NCBI GenBank assembly: GCA_045636265.1
Contig: JAZTXD010000079.1
Span: forward strand, 1 to 9,981
Reading direction: 5' to 3'
Length of the DNA stretch: 9,981 nucleotides
Source: Flemingiibacterium sp045636265
GTDB lineage: Bacteria; Bacillota; Clostridia; Oscillospirales; CAG-272
Of this stretch, positions 7,121-9,981 are shown one piece after another (the stretch's first letter is position 1; the number at the start of each line of letters is the position of its first letter). A program made the translations under genes and the position numbers. The notes under the pieces were generated by a model, which was not told the origin of the DNA, searched no databases, and worked only from the letters and a program-made list of their open reading frames with translations.

Positions 7121-7151
7121 AGACTAAAAATAAATTTTTAGTCTGATTTTT
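7121..7151 (+). terminator. Terminator-like hairpin inside the enzyme operon
   Basis: AGACTAAAAA (7121-7130) and TTTTTAGTCT (7135-7144) pair perfectly over 10 bp with a TAAA loop, followed by GATTTTT. The stem is AT-rich and the T run short, so termination would be partial at best. No convincing promoter follows before the next gene, which suggests attenuation or an mRNA processing site between the first two and last three genes. Confidence 0.55.
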
Positions 7152-7208
7152 GCGGTATTACTTCAGTCTCCGACTGAAGTTTTGCTGCGCAAACCATACC
7201 ACAAAAAT
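7146..7208. other. 63-nt element able to fold into a three-way junction
   Basis: An outer stem pairs 7146-7158 with 7196-7208 (12 of 13 pairs; the mismatch is C7153 against A7201). It encloses two back-to-back hairpins: 7160-7168 with 7172-7180 (ACTTCAGTC/GACTGAAGT, 9 perfect pairs, 3-nt loop) and 7181-7185 with 7189-7193 (TTTGC/GCAAA, 3-nt loop). Nearly every base is paired. It lies between the Gfo/Idh/MocA gene and the first short-chain dehydrogenase gene. As DNA it could be a palindromic mobile or interspersed element; as RNA a structured intercistronic element. No clear target-site duplication flanks it. Family not recognised. Confidence 0.65.
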
Positions 7209-7231
7209 GGCTATAAGTGAGGGACAACACA

Positions 7232-7996
7232 ATGAAAAATATTCTTGACGGGTTCTCACTCGCGGGCAAGAAAGCTCTTATAGTTTGCCCCGAGAATCCT
7301 TACAGTGCAGAAATTGCACAGGGCCTTGCAGCCGCAGGCGCAGAGGTTTGGACCGCCGGCGAAAAGCCTGTAGACCTTGGTCTTAAAGATATCAGACACT
7401 TTGCATACACTCACGGCTGTGCCGAGTCCGCTGCATCTCTTGCCGAAAGGGTAAAGGCGGAAATGGGACAGCTCGATATCGTAATCGAAAACGGTCTTTA
7501 CACTGCTGTTCAGGGCTGGAAGCAGAATTTTAACGAAATCTACGACCAGCTTGCAAAGACCGAGCTCGGTCTTATGCTCACCGTACAGAGCCTCGGACGC
7601 ATCCTTGCAGAGCAGAAGAGCGGAAGCGTTATCCTCGTTTCCGACTACGGTGCACTTGTGGGATACGATGCTGTTAACTACGAGAACTGTCCCAACGAAA
7701 AGGACGGCGCGTTCTCGTTCGTTAAGGGCTTCATCTCCGGCGGCGTTGTAAACTACGCAAAGCAGGCTTCGAACTATCTTGCGGAAAACGGATGCCGCTG
7801 CAATGCGATTGCACTTGCTCCGCTTGAGGGCTCCTGCTCCGAAGAATTCAAGACCGCTTTCACAAGACACAATCAGACAAAGCGTCTTGCAAGCCCCGAG
7901 GATGTCGCCGCTGCGGTGATATTCCTTGCGTGTGACGCTTCCAAGTTCATCACCGGTGTAACTCTCCCCGTTGATGGCGGATATATCGCGAAGTGA
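7232..7996 (+). CDS. Degenerate short-chain dehydrogenase (SDR)-like protein, probably non-catalytic
   Basis: A 254-residue SDR-fold protein. It keeps the Rossmann layout, the LACDASKFITG segment and the C-terminal PVDGGY motif typical of classical SDRs. Several functional residues differ. The TGxxxGxG cofactor loop is replaced by CPENPYSAE (19-27). The catalytic Tyr of YxxxK is Phe161 (FSFVK, Lys165 kept). The structural/catalytic Asn position appears to be Thr110. Ser137 (SDYG) is kept. Phe161 is encoded TTC at 7712-7714. The start is ATG 7232, with GAGGG at 7219-7223 about 8 nt upstream; a GTG at 7217 lies inside the ribosome site. It stops 10 bp before an intact SDR gene with which it aligns end to end, so the pair looks like a tandem duplication. 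It may be a regulatory or structural subunit of a heteromer, or may use different chemistry. The frame is open and well conserved, so it is not a pseudogene. Confidence 0.85.
   Translation: MKNILDGFSLAGKKALIVCPENPYSAEIAQGLAAAGAEVWTAGEKPVDLGLKDIRHFAYTHGCAESAASLAERVKAEMGQLDIVIENGLYTAVQGWKQNFNEIYDQLAKTELGLMLTVQSLGRILAEQKSGSVILVSDYGALVGYDAVNYENCPNEKDGAFSFVKGFISGGVVNYAKQASNYLAENGCRCNAIALAPLEGSCSEEFKTAFTRHNQTKRLASPEDVAAAVIFLACDASKFITGVTLPVDGGYIAK
7965..7983 (+). repeat. 19-bp direct repeat, copy 1 (end of the first SDR gene)
   Basis: This stretch encodes the PVDGG region and is identical to 8782-8800 in the second SDR gene, at the same codon phase. It is a remnant of shared ancestry or conversion between the paralogues. 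Confidence 0.85.
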
Positions 7997-8006
7997 GGTG
8001 GCAATA

Positions 8007-8813
8007 ATGAATACATTCGATCTTTTATCCATGAAGGGCAAGAACGTACTTATCACCGGCGGACGTGCCATGTACGGTCTTGGCGCAACACTTGCGCTTG
8101 CTGATGCCGGCGCAAATATTTACCTTGCCAGCCACACAATCGAGTCGGCGCAGCCGCTTGTTGACGAGCTTCGTCAGACTAAGGGCATCTATGCCGAGGC
8201 TATTGCTTATGACCTTGACAACATCGAGAGCATTGAAAATCTCGTGAAAACAGTTGTTGAAAAGGCAGGCAGTATTGATGCTTTCATTCACTGCAGCCGT
8301 ATCATCCCGAACGGCGGAACAGGTATCGGCTGGGACGAGGATCCCATAAAGCTCGAGCAGAACGTTCGCGTTAACTCTGCAGGATCGCTCTACACCATTC
8401 AGCTTGTTGGTGAGCAGATGATCAAGCAGAAGAGCGGTTCCATGGTAGTGTTCGGCTCCATGATGGGACTCATCGGTGTTGAAAAACACAACTACGACGG
8501 AAATCCGCAGATGACTCCCGGTGCTTACGGTCACGCATATGCTGTTGACAAATCCGGTCTTACAGCTTGGGTTCGTCATGCGGCAAGCTACTACGGACAG
8601 TACGGCATCCGCGTTAACGCGGTTTGCCCCGGCGGTCTGCAGTCCGACCGTACAAATCCTCTGTTCGCAGAGAAGTATTCGCTCCACACCCAGCTCGGAC
8701 GTCTTGCAAACGGTGACGATATCAAGGGTATCATCCTTCTTCTCGCATCCGATGCATCTGCATATCTCACAGGTCTTAGCATCCCCGTTGATGGCGGATA
8801 CACAGCTATATAA
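8007..8813 (+). CDS. Short-chain dehydrogenase/reductase (classical SDR), intact catalytic residues
   Basis: A 268-residue NAD(P)-dependent oxidoreductase. The cofactor loop is TGGRAMYGLG (17-26), which carries two more residues than the classical TGxxxGxG; the upstream paralogue has the same spacing. The catalytic set is complete: Asn123 (VRVNSAG), Ser151 (GSMMG), Tyr178 and Lys182 (YAVDK). It also has VNAVCPGG (203-210) and PVDGGY (260-265). The ATG at 8007 follows AGGTG by 6 nt and lies 10 bp after the previous stop; a longer in-frame ATG at 7971 would overlap the upstream gene and lacks a comparable site. In sugar-acid pathways SDRs of this kind oxidise or reduce keto groups of gluconate-, uronate- or 2-keto-3-deoxy-type acids. 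It may act with the degenerate paralogue. Specific substrate unknown. Confidence 0.93.
   Translation: MNTFDLLSMKGKNVLITGGRAMYGLGATLALADAGANIYLASHTIESAQPLVDELRQTKGIYAEAIAYDLDNIESIENLVKTVVEKAGSIDAFIHCSRIIPNGGTGIGWDEDPIKLEQNVRVNSAGSLYTIQLVGEQMIKQKSGSMVVFGSMMGLIGVEKHNYDGNPQMTPGAYGHAYAVDKSGLTAWVRHAASYYGQYGIRVNAVCPGGLQSDRTNPLFAEKYSLHTQLGRLANGDDIKGIILLLASDASAYLTGLSIPVDGGYTAI
8782..8800 (+). repeat. 19-bp direct repeat, copy 2 (end of the second SDR gene)
   Basis: Identical to 7965-7983, 817 bp apart. Recombination between the copies would remove exactly one SDR gene and leave an in-frame chimera. Confidence 0.85.
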
Positions 8814-8842
8814 GTAATTATTTTTTGAAAGGATAAATTAAA

Positions 8843-9652
8843 ATGGTTTTCAGTGAAAATCCCCAGCAGAGAAATCTGCCTAACAGTCCTATGATAGAGA
8901 AGCTTCGTCGCGACGAGCTCGTTGTTTCGACCAAGCTCAATATTACAAGCCCCATTACTGCAGAAATTGCAGCTTACTCCGGATTTGATGCGATCTGGCT
9001 CGATATGGAGCATGTTCCCAGCGACTATCAGGAGATTATGACCGCATTCTATGCAGCTAAGGCTCGCGGTGCGGAAACTATCGTTCGTACCACTCGCGGT
9101 GCATACTCCAATATGACTCGTCCCCTCGAGTTTGATGCAACCGCAATCATGGTTCCTCACGTTAAGAGCAAGGCTGACGCCGAGGAGGTTGCTTACTACA
9201 CCAAGTTTGCACCTATCGGTCGCCGTCCTATCGACGGTGGTAACGGTGACGGTATGTACTGCCTTATGAGTGTTGAGGATTACGTTAAGTATTCCAACGA
9301 GCAGAAGCTCACCATCATCCAGATCGAGGATATCGAGGCATACGAGGAAGTTGAGGAGATCGCTAAGGTTCCCGGTATCGATATGCTCTTCTTCGGTCCC
9401 GCAGACTTCTCTCACTCCATCGGTAAGCTCTTCGATATGGGCCACAAGGACGTTGCAGAGGCAAGACGCCGCGTAGCTGAGGTTGCAAGACGCAACGGTA
9501 AGCTCGCAGGTACCGTTGGCGGCACCGGCAATATGCGTGACCTTTACGCGATGGGCTATCGCCTCATCAGCATGGGCGCTGACGTTTGCGGTCTTAGCGA
9601 CTACTTCGGCGGCATCATGAAGCAGGTTAACGAGTGGAAGGCCACTATGTAA
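8843..9652 (+). CDS. HpcH/HpaI family aldolase (class II, pyruvate-type)
   Basis: A 269-residue metal-dependent aldolase of the HpcH/HpaI (2-keto-3-deoxy acid) family, which cleaves 2-keto acids to pyruvate or a related ketoacid plus an aldehyde in the cytoplasm. Residues match the known HpcH active site in kind and spacing: Asp54 and His57 (WLDMEH), Arg82 (VRTTRG), metal ligands Glu162 (IIQIED) and Asp188 (FFGPADFS). The VPHVKSKADAEE and PIGRRP segments are also family hallmarks. Length is normal. AAAGGA lies about 10 nt before the ATG, 29 bp after the previous stop. It is last in the operon and ends with tandem stops (TAATAA) just before a strong terminator. Candidate substrates are 2-keto-3-deoxy sugar acids, by analogy to YfaU- and GarL-type enzymes, but the sequence does not fix this. 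It would be the carbon-splitting step of the pathway. Confidence 0.93.
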   Translation: MVFSENPQQRNLPNSPMIEKLRRDELVVSTKLNITSPITAEIAAYSGFDAIWLDMEHVPSDYQEIMTAFYAAKARGAETIVRTTRGAYSNMTRPLEFDATAIMVPHVKSKADAEEVAYYTKFAPIGRRPIDGGNGDGMYCLMSVEDYVKYSNEQKLTIIQIEDIEAYEEVEEIAKVPGIDMLFFGPADFSHSIGKLFDMGHKDVAEARRRVAEVARRNGKLAGTVGGTGNMRDLYAMGYRLISMGADVCGLSDYFGGIMKQVNEWKATM

Positions 9653-9660
9653 TAAAAGAA

Positions 9661-9688
9661 AACGGAGCGCGATGCGCTCCGTTTTTTT
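9661..9688 (+). terminator. Strong intrinsic terminator of the enzyme operon
   Basis: AACGGAGCGC (9661-9670) and GCGCTCCGTT (9674-9683) form a perfect 10-bp GC-rich stem with a GAT loop. A run of seven T (9682-9688) follows, overlapping the stem end. It starts 8 bp after the aldolase stop codon. Confidence 0.93.
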
Positions 9689-9705
9689 ATGTGATTGCGG
9701 ATATA

Positions 9706-9738
9706 AACGAAAAAGCTCAACGCGAAGCGTTGAGCTTT

Positions 9739-9739
<1 letters not shown>
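9706..9739 (-). terminator. Intrinsic terminator of the tRNA unit
   Basis: On the minus strand AAAAGCTCAACGC (9727-9739) and GCGTTGAGCTTTT (9711-9723) form a 13-bp stem with a TTC loop, followed by one more T. It begins directly at the encoded CCA end of the tRNA-Thr gene. The stem is symmetric enough that it may also back up termination of the convergent enzyme operon. Confidence 0.85.
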
Positions 9740-9814
<75 letters not shown>

Positions 9815-9818
9815 GTGA

Positions 9819-9895
9819 TGGCGACCGAGATGGGGTTCGGACCCACGACCTCTAGCGTGACAGGCTAGCGTTCTAACCAGCTGAACTACCCGGCC
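9819..9895 (-). tRNA. trnD: tRNA-Asp (anticodon GUC)
   Basis: A 77-nt cloverleaf on the minus strand. Acceptor GGCCGGG pairs with CTCGGTC (two G-U pairs); D stem GTTC/GAAC; anticodon stem CTAGC/GCTAG with loop CTGTCAC, anticodon GTC; T stem GTGGG/CCCAT with loop TCCGAAC; discriminator G; CCA encoded. It is the first gene of the two-tRNA unit. Confidence 0.97.
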
Positions 9896-9914
9896 TCGTT
9901 TCATCACGAATAGT

Positions 9915-9943
9915 ATTATACCATAAACAAAACGGTTTGTCAA
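9915..9943 (-). promoter_or_regulatory. Perfect consensus promoter of the tRNA-Asp-Thr unit
   Basis: Minus-strand TTGACA (9938-9943), 17-bp spacer, TATAAT (9915-9920), preceded by TGG as an extended -10. The expected start is near 9908, about 12 nt before the mature tRNA-Asp. This strength is normal for stable RNA genes. Confidence 0.93.
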
Positions 9944-9964
9944 TAGCTTATTTGAAAAAAATAT

Positions 9965-9981
9965 AAAAAATGCCCCGCACT
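9965..9981 (-). terminator. Possible half of a terminator cut by the window edge
   Basis: On the minus strand, AGTGCGGGGCA (9971-9981) runs into TTTTTT (9965-9970). This looks like the right arm and T tract of an intrinsic terminator for a gene beyond the window; the left arm is not visible. Confidence 0.35.

Noticed and set aside
7146..7208. The three-way-junction element as a tRNA
   Set aside because: It is too short, has no T-loop consensus or anticodon arm, and the arm lengths do not fit a cloverleaf tRNA.
7256..8687. Two long minus-strand frames (7256-8071 and 8025-8687)
   Set aside because: They are antisense to the paired SDR genes, with Cys/Val-rich composition typical of shadow frames and no motifs.

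Overview
The window looks like a chromosomal segment from a low-to-mid GC Gram-positive bacterium, most likely a gut-type Clostridia member (Oscillospirales/Ruminococcaceae or a relative). This rests on AGGAGG-type ribosome sites, lipoprotein signal peptides with small lipobox residues, sigma-A type promoters, tRNA genes with encoded CCA, and a carbohydrate ABC transporter of the CUT1 kind. No species can be named from the sequence alone.

Layout. Left edge (1-348, minus): the 5' part of a small lipoprotein gene with an Asp/Thr-rich linker and a predicted beta-rich domain, cut by the window edge. Its promoter (421-448) lies in the end of the next gene. 422-4897 (minus): a four-gene transporter operon transcribed leftward in the order ATPase, permease 1, permease 2, solute-binding lipoprotein, driven by a promoter at 4965-4993. 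4898-5152: a divergent control region with a second promoter, a perfect TTGACA-17-TATAAT, firing rightward. 5153-9652 (plus): a five-gene enzyme operon encoding an aldo/keto reductase, a Gfo/Idh/MocA-type oxidoreductase, a short-chain dehydrogenase-like protein lacking key catalytic residues, a normal short-chain dehydrogenase, and an HpcH/HpaI-type aldolase. It ends in a strong intrinsic terminator (9661-9688). Right edge (minus): a tRNA-Asp(GUC)-tRNA-Thr(GGU) unit with a perfect consensus promoter and its own terminator.

How the genes may work together. The transporter should import a sugar, sugar derivative or oligosaccharide. The divergent enzyme operon could oxidise or isomerise it by NAD(P)-linked steps and then split a 2-keto-3-deoxy (or similar) acid by retro-aldol cleavage. 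The window has no dehydratase, lactonase, kinase, glycoside hydrolase or regulator, so the pathway is either completed elsewhere or is not one of the standard nonphosphorylative sugar routes. The substrate cannot be read from the sequence.

Most unusual points: a probably non-catalytic dehydrogenase paralogue directly in front of an intact one; a 112-bp gap inside the enzyme operon holding a terminator-like hairpin and a 63-nt element that can fold into a three-way junction; and a solute-binding protein with both an N-terminal lipobox and a C-terminal membrane helix, encoded last in its operon.
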